Positions 33,749 through 42,138 of a stretch of DNA of 64,000 nucleotides are shown one piece after another. The stretch is from assembly GCF_039539445.1 (NCBI RefSeq), contig NZ_BAABDD010000024.1, forward strand, positions 1 to 64,000, given 5' to 3'. A program made the translations under genes and the position numbers. The notes under the pieces were generated by a model. The model saw nothing but the letters and a program-made list of their open reading frames with translations, was not told where the DNA came from and did no database searches. Source of the stretch: Salinactinospora qingdaonensis (lineage in GTDB: Bacteria; Actinomycetota; Actinomycetes; Streptosporangiales; Streptosporangiaceae). How positions within the stretch are numbered: position 1 is the stretch's first letter; each line of letters begins with the position of its first letter.

Positions 33749-35274
33749 CAGGAGTCCTTCCGGCCGGCGCGGGGGCGCAGTTCCACGCGCAGCCCCGGCA
33801 GGTGCAGCGTGCCCTGGGTGGTGCGTACCGTGCTGCCGACATCGGCGGGGACCAGCCGGATCAAAAGCGCGTCGGTGGCCCCGGACCCGCCGGTCAGCCG
33901 CCCGGCGACCACGGTGCGGCCCTCCAGCGCCTTGGTCATCAGCTTCAGCAGCACCCGCGTCTGTGTCTCGTCGAGAACCCGTCCGTGTACGCCGTCGGCG
34001 GCGAGCTCGTCGGCGGCCCGACGTTCGGCCGCGCGCGCGGCGACCTGCTGCTGGCGCAGCTCGCGCTGGGCGCCGCGGTTGGTGCGCAGCGGTGCGGGCA
34101 CGCCGGTCGTGGGCGGTTTGCCGCTGCGAAACAGCGAGATGGCCACCTCGACCCCAGGCGCGTCCCACCAGCTTGCGTAGGGGGAGATGTCCTCGGCGTC
34201 GTCGTGGGCGGCCCCGAGGTGGCGCGCTGAACGCAGGTTGAACGCCGCCCCCATCAGGGCGTGCGCCGCGTCCTCGTCGGGGGTGTTCCACACCCAGTGC
34301 GCCAGGTGCCGCAGTTGGCTGGCGTGGTTGACACCGCCGCGTTGGCTCTCGGTGATCTGCCGCAGCAGCGCGATCACCGCCGAGACCGCCACGCGGGTGG
34401 CCGAACGCAGTTCGTCGGCGCGAGACGCGCTCTGGCCGTCAGGGGCGAACCAGGCGCGCAGCACCGCCCAGCGCCGGCGCCACTCCTCCAGCCGGCCATC
34501 ATGGGCGATGAACGGCCGGTCGTCGGCCTGGGCGGCACGGTCGAGCAGCGTGGCCAGGCCGGTGGCCTCCACCTCCTGCACGGCCTGGGTGAGACGCGGC
34601 AGATAGCGGTCGAGTTCGGCGGTGAACTCGGTCATGTGAGCCAGTAGCGCGTTCTTGTGCCGCAGGAACACCTCCGGGGAGGTGTCGGTGGTCTGCATGA
34701 TCTCGCCGAGGGTCACGTGGAACCGCGCCGAGCGGCGGCCCATGTCCTCCAGCACCGAGTCCAGTCGGGAGAGCCGACGGTAGATCTGCTCGACCTCCCC
34801 GGCGCGGTTGGCCTCAGCCAACCCGCGCAGATCTTCAAGGATGTCGGAGAAGACCAACCGGGAGAGGTTGGCGTCTTGCACCCGGGCGGCGAGTACCCCC
34901 TCGACGGAGGTGTAGGCCCAGTAGCCGAGTTCGCTGAACTGGTAGACGGACTGCCGGTTGCGGTAGCGCGCCAGGCTGCCGGCCCGGGAAGGGTCGTCGA
35001 AACGCAGCAGCACCCCGTCGTCGTGTAGCGCGTCCAACCGGTCACGCAGACCGCTGTCGAGTTCGGGAACGTCGTCGTACTCGCCCGCCAACTCTTCCAA
35101 CGCGCCGGCGACCTGCTCGGCGTCGACCTGGACTTGGTGCACCTCCCGCAGCCGGTCCACCGCGCGCAGCACCCACAGGTAGACCATGTGGTCGTCGCGC
35201 CGGGTGAAGTTGAACAGCAGAAAGCGGTCGCTGACCGCCAGCGGGTCCAGCTCCAAGGCCCGGTGATCTGCCAT
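33748..35274 (-). CDS. jetA: Wadjet type II JetA, kleisin-like subunit (TIGR02677/DUF2397)
   Basis: 508 residues from ATG 35274 (MADHRALELDPLAVSDRFLL). Characteristic motifs: FNFTRRDDHMVYLWVLRAVD, YQFSELGYWAYTSVEGVLAA and DAAHALMGAAFNLRSARHLG. It is first in the jetABCD order, with about 230 bp of upstream sequence that should hold the operon promoter. The JetA/B/C domain combination (DUF2397, DUF2398, TIGR02680) defines type II Wadjet, the class known as EptABCD in mycobacteria, where it blocks plasmid establishment. Confidence 0.9.
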   Translation of the reverse strand: MADHRALELDPLAVSDRFLLFNFTRRDDHMVYLWVLRAVDRLREVHQVQVDAEQVAGALEELAGEYDDVPELDSGLRDRLDALHDDGVLLRFDDPSRAGSLARYRNRQSVYQFSELGYWAYTSVEGVLAARVQDANLSRLVFSDILEDLRGLAEANRAGEVEQIYRRLSRLDSVLEDMGRRSARFHVTLGEIMQTTDTSPEVFLRHKNALLAHMTEFTAELDRYLPRLTQAVQEVEATGLATLLDRAAQADDRPFIAHDGRLEEWRRRWAVLRAWFAPDGQSASRADELRSATRVAVSAVIALLRQITESQRGGVNHASQLRHLAHWVWNTPDEDAAHALMGAAFNLRSARHLGAAHDDAEDISPYASWWDAPGVEVAISLFRSGKPPTTGVPAPLRTNRGAQRELRQQQVAARAAERRAADELAADGVHGRVLDETQTRVLLKLMTKALEGRTVVAGRLTGGSGATDALLIRLVPADVGSTVRTTQGTLHLPGLRVELRPRAGRKDS

Positions 35275-35504
35275 AGCGCGTTCCCCGTCCGATGTTGCCC
35301 GTCCAAAAAGCCCAGTGTCCCAGCCCGCTGCGGTGCTTACCGCACTCGAAGCTATGTGACCGTTGGGGCGTCCGCATCCCGATTCGCCGATCTTGGAGGT
35401 GGCTGGTGCGAGCTCGTTTCGGCCACCATCCGCGTCGGTTTCGCTGAGCGTGGCCATGGGTGAGGGAGGGGATGCGCTCGCAGCCTTCGTCCGTGCATCG
35501 CTTC

Positions 35505-36338
35505 CTATCCGCGGGCGGCTGTGGGGGATCGCTCATCGGAGGCGCCCGCTGTCCGGTATCGGTCGATCCAGGTCTTTCCTTCGGCGGCGATGCCTTCCAG
35601 GATGTGGCGGGTGTGTGCGAATCCCGCTGCGTCGAGGTTGATCTCGGAGAGTTCAGAGGGAGTTTCGTCTGAATTGTGATCTTGTGGTTCTGGTTTGGTC
35701 ACGGCGATTTCCTTGACCGGCCCGTTCATCAGGGTGAGATTCAAGGTGTAACTGAATTCATCCGTCTCAGACAGATGGACCGAGGAGACCGCCTCGAAAC
35801 GGAAGTTGTTACGTTCCTGGCTTTTGAATGTGGCGTTCTCGAAGTCGAGTTCGATACTGACCTCGCGCACTCCTTCGGTAGTGATCAGGAAGACTCGGAT
35901 GTCGTAGCGTGAATAGCGCCAGGGGCCACGCATCAGCCGCGCCCGTTTGCAGGGGCGGGCGGGTGTCTGCAAGACGGCATGGGCGAGGATGTCGTGCCAC
36001 GCCAATCGGTAGCGCCGCAGCGCCTTATCGATAATTATCGTCTTGTCGCAGTTCAGCCACGCTTCCATCTCCCCCTCGAGCGGGCGAGTGGTATCCAGTT
36101 TCTCCTTCCAGCGTCGGTATTCAGCCGTCCGTGTCGGGCATCGTCCTCAGCCCGGCGCCTGACTGATGTGCGCAGCAGGCGAGGCCGCGCTAAGACCGTC
36201 GGCCGAGCGCGCTTCCGCGGGCGCCGCCACGGTCGAGCCTCCGATTGCGGCGAGCCCGGCCGCCCCCAATTGAAAGAACCTACGCCGTGCAAGGCCGCTT
36301 TCGGTTTCGTTGGTCCGTATGCTCTTGCGGGAGTTCAT
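35505..36338 (-). pseudogene. Tat-exported conserved hypothetical protein, interrupted by an in-frame TGA
   Basis: From ATG 36338 a 63-residue frame carries a twin-arginine signal: SGLARRRFFQLGAAGLAAIG and an AxA site (APAEA). It stops at TGA 36147-36149. The same frame stays open after this stop (EYRRWKEKLDTTRPLEGEME) and runs to 35505 with a protein-like sequence: RYRLAWHDILAHAVLQ, YDIRVFLITTEGVREVSIEL, LTLMNGPVKEIAVTKPEP and AGFAHTRHILEGIAAEGKTW. I read this as one gene broken by a single nonsense codon. Alternatives are two genes in the same frame, with the second starting at ATG 36068, or recoding. The domain is not one I can name. Confidence 0.55.
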
Positions 36339-37112
36339 GAAACGTCTCTCCCTAAGGCGTCGAAAATACGGCCATTGGTGTATCGAATGGTACGCCTGTC
36401 TCGGCGTGCTTGGCCGTGCTTGCGCCTTGAACAACGGGAATGCATTTTATTGCGCACTAAAAATCACGGCAAACTCTATTTATGCCTCGTTAAAACTGTC
36501 AAAGGATCGTCGGTCTGGATTGTCGTGTTGCTGGATAAGACATTCTCAGATCGAGGGGAGCGGGTCTTCTGTCTGCCTGGTCGGCCCTACGCCGACGCGG
36601 GGTCCCCGGTTGGATCGGAAATACGCCCAGGATGTTCGATATACCGTGCCGAAGGTGTTCCCTGTTTGTGCTGATTCCACACAAATGATCGATCGAATTC
36701 CGATTGGTGGGGGAGTTGTTCTCGTGGCGGTGGGAAAGATTTCGCCGTTACGCATAAATACGCCTCGTCGGCGTTCCGCGTCGTTGTAGCTAGAACATTT
36801 TTTCTATTACGCGCTCTCTGGTTATAAAGGGTAGAACTTTATTCATATCCCCCCATGTCGCATATTTTGAGAGTGTCAAGCAGTGGATGGATCTGGTTTC
36901 GAGCTCGCTGGGAAATAGCTGCCCACCGGTTGTGCTCGTGTCCCGGCAGGCCTTGCGGCCATGGAGACATTCAAGAGGCAATGACGGTCGTTGACCGACT
37001 ACGGGCCTTAGTGCCGAAGGGAACGGGACTCAGAAGTCTGGAGACTCCATCGACTCCTACATCCAACCTGTTCCGCGCAGCCGGGGGCGTCCTGCCCCCT
37101 CGGTGAAACAAC
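36339..37112. other. Intergenic, AT-richer than its surroundings
   Basis: About 0.8 kb with lower GC than neighbours (36430-36860), suggesting acquired or decayed sequence. Short frames have no domain character. It includes the promoter of the Tat protein gene. Confidence 0.5.
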
Positions 37113-37150
37113 AGGAACCGGCCCGATCCGTGCGGGTCGGGCCGGTTCCT
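37113..37150 (-). terminator. katG terminator
   Basis: AGGAACCGGCCCGA (37113-37126) pairs perfectly with TCGGGCCGGTTCCT (37137-37150), a 14-bp stem with a 10-nt loop, 31 bp past the katG stop, followed on the minus strand by GTTGTTTC. Confidence 0.85.
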
Positions 37151-37181
37151 GCGCGTGGGCCACCGGGCCCAGCGGAGAAGG

Positions 37182-39419
37182 TTAGGCGAGGTCGAACCGG
37201 TCGAGGTTCATCACCTTGTCCCACGCCGCGACGAAGTCCTTCACGAACTTCTCCTTCGCGTCGTCGGCAGCGTAGACCTCAGCGAGCGCGCGCAGCTCGG
37301 AGTTCGATCCGAAGACGAGATCGACGCGGCTGCCGGTCCACAGCAGCTCGCCCGTGGCGTCGCTGCGGCACTCGAAGGTCTCGGAGGTGTCGTCGGTCGG
37401 TTTCCAGGTGTTGCCCAGGTCGAGCAGGTTGACGAAGAAGTCGTTCGTCAGCGCCCCCGGATTCCTGGTGAGAACGCCCATTTCCGAATCCTGGAAGTTC
37501 GCGCCCAGGACCCGCAGACCGCCGACCAGGACCGTCATCTCCGGAGCGCTCAGGGTGAGCAGGTTCGCCCTGTCGATGAGGAGATACTCCGCCGGCAGCC
37601 GGTGCCCCTTGCCGAGGTAGTTACGGAACCCGTCCGCGGTCGGCTCCAGGTGGGAGAAGGACTCCACATCGGTCTGCTCCTGGGTGGCGTCGCCACGGCC
37701 AGGGGTGAAGGGCACCTCGATGTCGTAGCCGGCGGCCTTGGCAGCCTGCTCGACACCCACGCAGCCGGCGAGAACCACCAGGTCAGCGAAGGAGATCTGT
37801 GTGCCGCCGGTCTGGGCGGCGTTGAAGGACTGCTGAATCCCCTCAAGGGTGCGCAGCACCGGCGCGAGCTTCTGGGGCTCGTTGACCTCCCAGGTGTTTT
37901 GCGGCTCAAGGCGGATGCGGCCCCCGTTGGCGCCGCCTCGCTTGTCGCTGCCCCGGAACGACGAGGCCGCCGCCCACGCGGTGGAAACCATCTGCGCGAC
38001 GGTCAGATTGGAGCCGAGGATCTGGGACTTCAGGTCCGCGATCTCCGCGGGGCCGACGAGCTCGTAGTTCGGCTTGGGGATCGGGTCCTGCCACAGGAGT
38101 TCCTCCGAGGGGACCTCGGGGCCGAGGTAGCGGTCGATCGGCCCCATGTCGCGGTGGGTCAGCTTGAACCAGGCGCGCGCGAAGGCGTCGGCGAACTCGT
38201 CCGGGTTGTCCTTGAACCGCCGTGCGATCGGCTCGTAGATCGGGTCGAAGCGCAGCGACAGGTCGGTGGTCAGCATGGTCGGAGCGTGCTTTTTCGACGG
38301 GTCGTGGGCGTCGGGGACGGTGCCCTCACCCGCGCCGTCCTTGGGCCGCCACTGCCAGCCGCCGCCGGGGCCCTTGTACAGTTCCCACTCGTAGTTGAAC
38401 AGGTTCTCGAAGAAACCGTTGCTCCACTGGGTCGGCGTGCCGGTCCAGGTGACCTCCAGGCCACTGGTGATCGTGTCGCCACCCTTGCCGGTGCCGTAGC
38501 TGTTCTCCCAGCCGAGGCCCTGCGCCTCAAGCGGGGCGGCCTCAGGGTCGGGGCCGAGGTGGGAGTCGGGTGCCGCGCCGTGGGTCTTACCGAAGGTGTG
38601 GCCGCCGGCGATCAGCGCGACGGTCTCCTCGTCGTTCATCGCCATCCGGCCGAAGGTCTCGCGGATGTCGCGGGCGGCGGCAACGGGGTCTGGCTCGCCC
38701 TCCGGACCTTCCGGGTTGACATAGATCAGCCCCATGTGGGTCGCGCCCAGCGGCTTTTCGAGTTCCCGATCTTCACTGAGGATGCGCTTGTCGCTGCCGA
38801 GCCAGGCGGTCTCAGCGCCCCAGTAGACGTCGTCCTCGGGCTCCCATACGTCTTCCCGGCCACCGGCGAAGCCGAAGGTTTTGAAGCCCATCGACTCCAG
38901 CGCCACGTTGCCGGCGAGAATCATCAGGTCGGCCCAGGAGAGCTTGCGGCCGTACTTCTGCTTGACCGGCCACAGCAGGCGGCGGGCCTTGTCCAGGCTC
39001 ACGTTGTCCGGCCAACTGTTGAGGGGAGCGAACCGCTGCTGGCCGGCACCGGCACCGCCGCGGCCGTCGCTGACACGGTAGGTCCCCGCGCTGTGCCAAG
39101 CCATCCGGATCATCAGCGGACCGTAGTGGCCGAAGTCGGCCGGCCACCAGTCCTGCGAGGTGGTCAGCACCTCGTGGATGTCGCGTTTCACGGCGGGGAG
39201 ATCGAGGGTCGTGAACTCCTCGGCGTAGTTGAACTCCTCACCCATCGGGTCGGCGACGGCGGGGTTCTTGGCGAGGAGCTTCAGGTTGAGACGGTTCGGC
39301 CACCAGTGGCTATTACCGTGCCCCTGGGTCGGGTGCGGAATCTGGTCGCTGTGCACGACTGGACAGCCGCCCGCTTCCGTCTTGCCGGCGTCGGTGGCTG
39401 CGTCGTAACTCTCGGACAT
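37182..39419 (-). CDS. katG: Catalase-peroxidase KatG
   Basis: Haem enzyme that destroys hydrogen peroxide by catalase and peroxidase cycles. Numbered from an upstream ATG at 39425, the distal triad is Arg107, Trp110, His111 (MIRMAWHSAGTYR). The Met-Tyr-Trp adduct partners are Trp110, Tyr235 (GLIYVNPEGP) and Met261 (GRMAMND), and the proximal haem ligand is His276 (AGGHTFGKTHGA). The C-terminal duplicated domain is complete. I prefer the second ATG (39419, MSESYD, 745 residues) because GGAAGG abuts the first ATG but lies six bases from the second. It follows the Fur gene by 33 bp, the furA-katG operon known from mycobacteria and streptomycetes. Confidence 0.97.
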   Translation of the reverse strand: MSESYDAATDAGKTEAGGCPVVHSDQIPHPTQGHGNSHWWPNRLNLKLLAKNPAVADPMGEEFNYAEEFTTLDLPAVKRDIHEVLTTSQDWWPADFGHYGPLMIRMAWHSAGTYRVSDGRGGAGAGQQRFAPLNSWPDNVSLDKARRLLWPVKQKYGRKLSWADLMILAGNVALESMGFKTFGFAGGREDVWEPEDDVYWGAETAWLGSDKRILSEDRELEKPLGATHMGLIYVNPEGPEGEPDPVAAARDIRETFGRMAMNDEETVALIAGGHTFGKTHGAAPDSHLGPDPEAAPLEAQGLGWENSYGTGKGGDTITSGLEVTWTGTPTQWSNGFFENLFNYEWELYKGPGGGWQWRPKDGAGEGTVPDAHDPSKKHAPTMLTTDLSLRFDPIYEPIARRFKDNPDEFADAFARAWFKLTHRDMGPIDRYLGPEVPSEELLWQDPIPKPNYELVGPAEIADLKSQILGSNLTVAQMVSTAWAAASSFRGSDKRGGANGGRIRLEPQNTWEVNEPQKLAPVLRTLEGIQQSFNAAQTGGTQISFADLVVLAGCVGVEQAAKAAGYDIEVPFTPGRGDATQEQTDVESFSHLEPTADGFRNYLGKGHRLPAEYLLIDRANLLTLSAPEMTVLVGGLRVLGANFQDSEMGVLTRNPGALTNDFFVNLLDLGNTWKPTDDTSETFECRSDATGELLWTGSRVDLVFGSNSELRALAEVYAADDAKEKFVKDFVAAWDKVMNLDRFDLA

Positions 39420-39452
39420 GGGCATCCTTCCAAAAGGGAGGAACAGGGCGAT

Positions 39453-39884
39453 TCAGATACTGCGTGTGTTGGAGCAGTCAGGGCACAGGCCCCAATAGAC
39501 GACCTCGGCCTCGTCGATCGTGAAGCCGTGGTCATCAGAGGCGGTCAGACATGGTGCAGGGCCGACGGCGCAGTCGACGTCGGCGATGGTGTCGCATGAT
39601 CGGCACACGACGTGGTGGTGGTTGTCCCCGACCCGCGCCTCGTAGCGGGCCACGGAGCCTCGCGGCTGGATGCATCGGACCAGGCCCGCGCTGGTCAGCG
39701 CCTTAAGTACGTCATAGACAGCCTGGTGGGACACCGTACCGAGCTTCCCGCGCACGATACTGATGATCGACTCCGTGTCGGCGTGCGGATTGTCGTGTAC
39801 GGCGGACAGTACCGCTACCCGAGGGCTGGTCACCCGCAGCGCGACCTCGCGCAGCATGCGCTCGAAGTCCGAGGGCGTTGGCAT
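39453..39884 (-). CDS. furA: Fur-family repressor FurA
   Basis: 143 residues from ATG 39884. The winged helix is LREVALRVTSPRVAVLSAVH and VSHQAVYDVLKALTSAGLVR. Metal-site motifs are DNHHHVVCRSCDTIADVDC (His cluster and CxxC) and WGLCPDCS (second CxxC). Proteins of this type bind iron, sense peroxide and repress furA-katG. An AT-rich stretch with ATTAGTCAAAAC at about 39912-39923, just upstream of the start, is the expected place for its operator. The following katG gene is the target. Confidence 0.93.
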   Translation of the reverse strand: MPTPSDFERMLREVALRVTSPRVAVLSAVHDNPHADTESIISIVRGKLGTVSHQAVYDVLKALTSAGLVRCIQPRGSVARYEARVGDNHHHVVCRSCDTIADVDCAVGPAPCLTASDDHGFTIDEAEVVYWGLCPDCSNTRSI

Positions 39885-40056
39885 ACTCAGGAGTCTGACG
39901 CTTTTTCTGGAATTAGTCAAAACTAGCGCCCGGGTGTGCCGAAGACCGGAGCCGCTTCAAGCCGCGCGCAGAGTCGATGTGACCAGGGCAACACGGCGCG
40001 GTGGTACAGCAGACGGTGGCATGTGTGGTTTGGGGTCTGTGGTGGGGTAACGGCGG

Positions 40057-40290
40057 TTGTCGGTGGCTGAGCGGGAAGAGATCGCGCGAGGGACAGATGT
40101 GCAGAGCTCACCGTGCGTATCGGGTGACATCGCTCGACGATTGATCGGGAGTCAGACCGCAATCTGGCGGGCTCGCCGCGGCCCTACCGGGCGGATAGCT
40201 GTTCATGCTCAGGCCCAAGCGCGGGCGCCTCGGCCCAAGCAGTGCAAACCGGCGGCCACCCCGGCTGCGGATGGCGGTAGTGGATTCGAA
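40057..40290 (+). mobile_element. Degraded IS30-family transposase, N-terminal fragment
   Basis: From TTG 40057 the frame reads LSVAEREEIARGTDV, then SGDIARRL and later RAPRPKQCKPAATP. This follows the IS30 transposase start (LSxxEREEISRG ... IARRLGRxxSTVSRE ... ARRPKxCKLA) with the helix-turn-helix damaged. The DDE core is missing and no inverted ends were found. The rest of 39885-40716 holds no recognisable gene. Confidence 0.55.
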
Positions 40291-40716
40291 AGCGTGAGCG
40301 TGGTCGACGCCACATTCGCGGCACGCCACGCCTCGGGGCTCGCCGGCGTTGTCGGGCAGTCCGCCGGTGTCGGCATCGCACCGATCGACCACCTCTCCCG
40401 GCTCAGCGTGGGAGCGAGCACGGCCGCGACGGCTGTGGCACGGAGCGCCTATGGCAGACCGCTCGCACGGTGAGCCAGCCCGGACGTCGCCAGCTTGAGG
40501 CACCCCTGGGGAGAGAGGGCGGCTCGGAACCGCCGCGCCGTCGCCGTGGGCTCCAAGCGGGTGGGACCTTGGTCCCGCCGCGGTGGGGCCGCTGCCCCTT
40601 CCGGTACCGCGGGGCGGTTCACGAGCATGGGAATGTCAGCTTTATGTTGTTCGGGCGCTGGAGCGCCAGTGGACGCCGACAGGGAAGAGACCCCCAACCC
40701 GATGCCGGATAGGCTC

Positions 40717-41754
40717 ATGAACACTGCACCCGAACCGCGGCCTCTGCGGGTCGCGGTCTACAGCAGCAAGCCCTACGACCGCGAATACCTTGAACTCGCC
40801 AACCGCGAGCACGGACACGACCTGCGCTTCCTGGAGTCGCGGCTCACCCTCGACACCGCCCCGCTGGCAGCGGGCCACCAGGCGGTGTGCGTGTTCGTCA
40901 ACGACGAATTGAGCGCCGCCGTGCTGGAGGCGCTGGCCGCCGAGGGCGTGCGGTTGGTGGCCCTGCGTTCAAGCGGATACAACCACGTCGACCTCGCCGC
41001 CGCCGCGAAGCTCGGCATCACCGTCACGCGGGTGCCCGACTACTCGCCGCACGCCGTCGCCGAGCACTGCGCGGGGCTGGTCCTGGCGCTGAACCGTAAG
41101 ATCCACCGTGCCTACAACCGGGTGCGGGAGAACAACTTCGCGCTGTCGGGCTTGTTGGGCTTCGACCTGTTCGGCAAAACCGTCGGGGTAGTGGGGACCG
41201 GCCGGATCGGCACCTGCTTCGCCCGGATCATGGTCGGATTCGGCTGCCGGGTCCTCGCCGCCGACCCCATGCCCAACGAGGAGTGCCGCGGCCTGGGCGT
41301 GGAGTACGTGCCCCTTGAGGAGCTCTGTGCCCGATCTGACATTGTCGCATTGCACTGCCCCCTCACTCCCCGAACGCATCACCTCGTCGACAGGGAGCGA
41401 CTCGCAGGCTTCAAACCGGGTGCGATGCTGATCAACACGAGCCGCGGTGCCCTGGTCGACACCGAGGCGCTGATCGACGCGCTGAAGTCCGGGAGGATCA
41501 GCCACCTGGCGCTGGACGTGTACGAGGAGGAGGCCGGGCTGTTCTTCGAGGACCGGTCGGAACTGCTGCCCCGCGACGACCTGTTCGCCAGGTTGCTGAG
41601 CTTTCCCAATGTCCTCGTCACCGGCCACCAGGGGTTCTTCACCCGCGAGGCACTTGCGGCGATCGGTGACTCCGTCGTCGCCGCGCTCACCGCCTTCGCA
41701 CACGGGGAGACGCCGCAGAACACCGTCGCGCCTCCGGAGCAGCCCTCCGGTTGA
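40717..41754 (+). CDS. D-isomer-specific 2-hydroxyacid dehydrogenase (D-lactate dehydrogenase-like)
   Basis: 345 residues from ATG 40717 (ATG 40702 is possible). The N-terminal substrate domain is VAVYSSKPYDREYLELANRE. The NAD motif is VGVVGTGRIGTCFARIM, and the D-specific dehydrogenase signatures are IVALHCPLTPRTHHLVD and INTSRGALVDTEALIDALKS (catalytic Arg). The catalytic His is in LVTGHQGFFTREAL. Length and C-terminal layout match fermentative D-lactate dehydrogenase, interconverting pyruvate and D-lactate with NADH. It stands alone. Confidence 0.9.
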   Translation: MNTAPEPRPLRVAVYSSKPYDREYLELANREHGHDLRFLESRLTLDTAPLAAGHQAVCVFVNDELSAAVLEALAAEGVRLVALRSSGYNHVDLAAAAKLGITVTRVPDYSPHAVAEHCAGLVLALNRKIHRAYNRVRENNFALSGLLGFDLFGKTVGVVGTGRIGTCFARIMVGFGCRVLAADPMPNEECRGLGVEYVPLEELCARSDIVALHCPLTPRTHHLVDRERLAGFKPGAMLINTSRGALVDTEALIDALKSGRISHLALDVYEEEAGLFFEDRSELLPRDDLFARLLSFPNVLVTGHQGFFTREALAAIGDSVVAALTAFAHGETPQNTVAPPEQPSG

Positions 41755-42110
41755 CGATCCCCCTCCGGCCGATCTCCCCTGGTCTTCGAACCTCGTGCGG
41801 AAGTCCCCGCCGGAACCGTGTCCGTGTCCATGGCCTTCGGGCTCGGCAGCGGCGGCGTCTTCGCGCCCCTCGCCCGACCCGTACTAGCCGACGCGCGCGG
41901 GCACGGTGGGGACCGCCGGAGGGTCGGGCGCTCACTTCACACCCATGGTCATGGGAGCGTCCCGTAATTCACCGGCGAATACACGATCGGCTTCCTGCTG
42001 TTGGCGCAATAGCGTTCGCGCCGCCCGACCGGTGAAGCGCAGAGCGGGCGGCGCGCCTCCTGCTTGGCGGCCCGCGGCGAAGACCCAGGCCGCTCAGCCT
42101 GCGGAAAGAA

Positions 42111-42138
42111 CCCTGATCCGGCGTAACCGGATCAAGGG
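42111..42138 (-). terminator. Terminator overlapping the P-type ATPase stop codon
   Basis: CCCT-GATCCGG / CCGGATC-A-AGGG with loop CGTAA; TTCTTT follows on the minus strand. The stop codon (42132-42134) lies inside the stem. The gap 41755-42110 holds no recognised gene. Confidence 0.7.

Noticed and set aside
33749..34291. JetB extension upstream of 33748
   Set aside because: It overlaps the well-supported jetA coding frame. Family length and the MARTQPARG start fit 33748.
36310..36789. 159-codon plus-strand frame in the AT-rich gap
   Set aside because: Cys/Arg-rich with no domain character, partly antisense to the Tat signal region.
37155..39599. 814-codon plus-strand frame opposite katG
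   Set aside because: Antisense shadow of katG; KatG has all catalytic residues on the minus strand.
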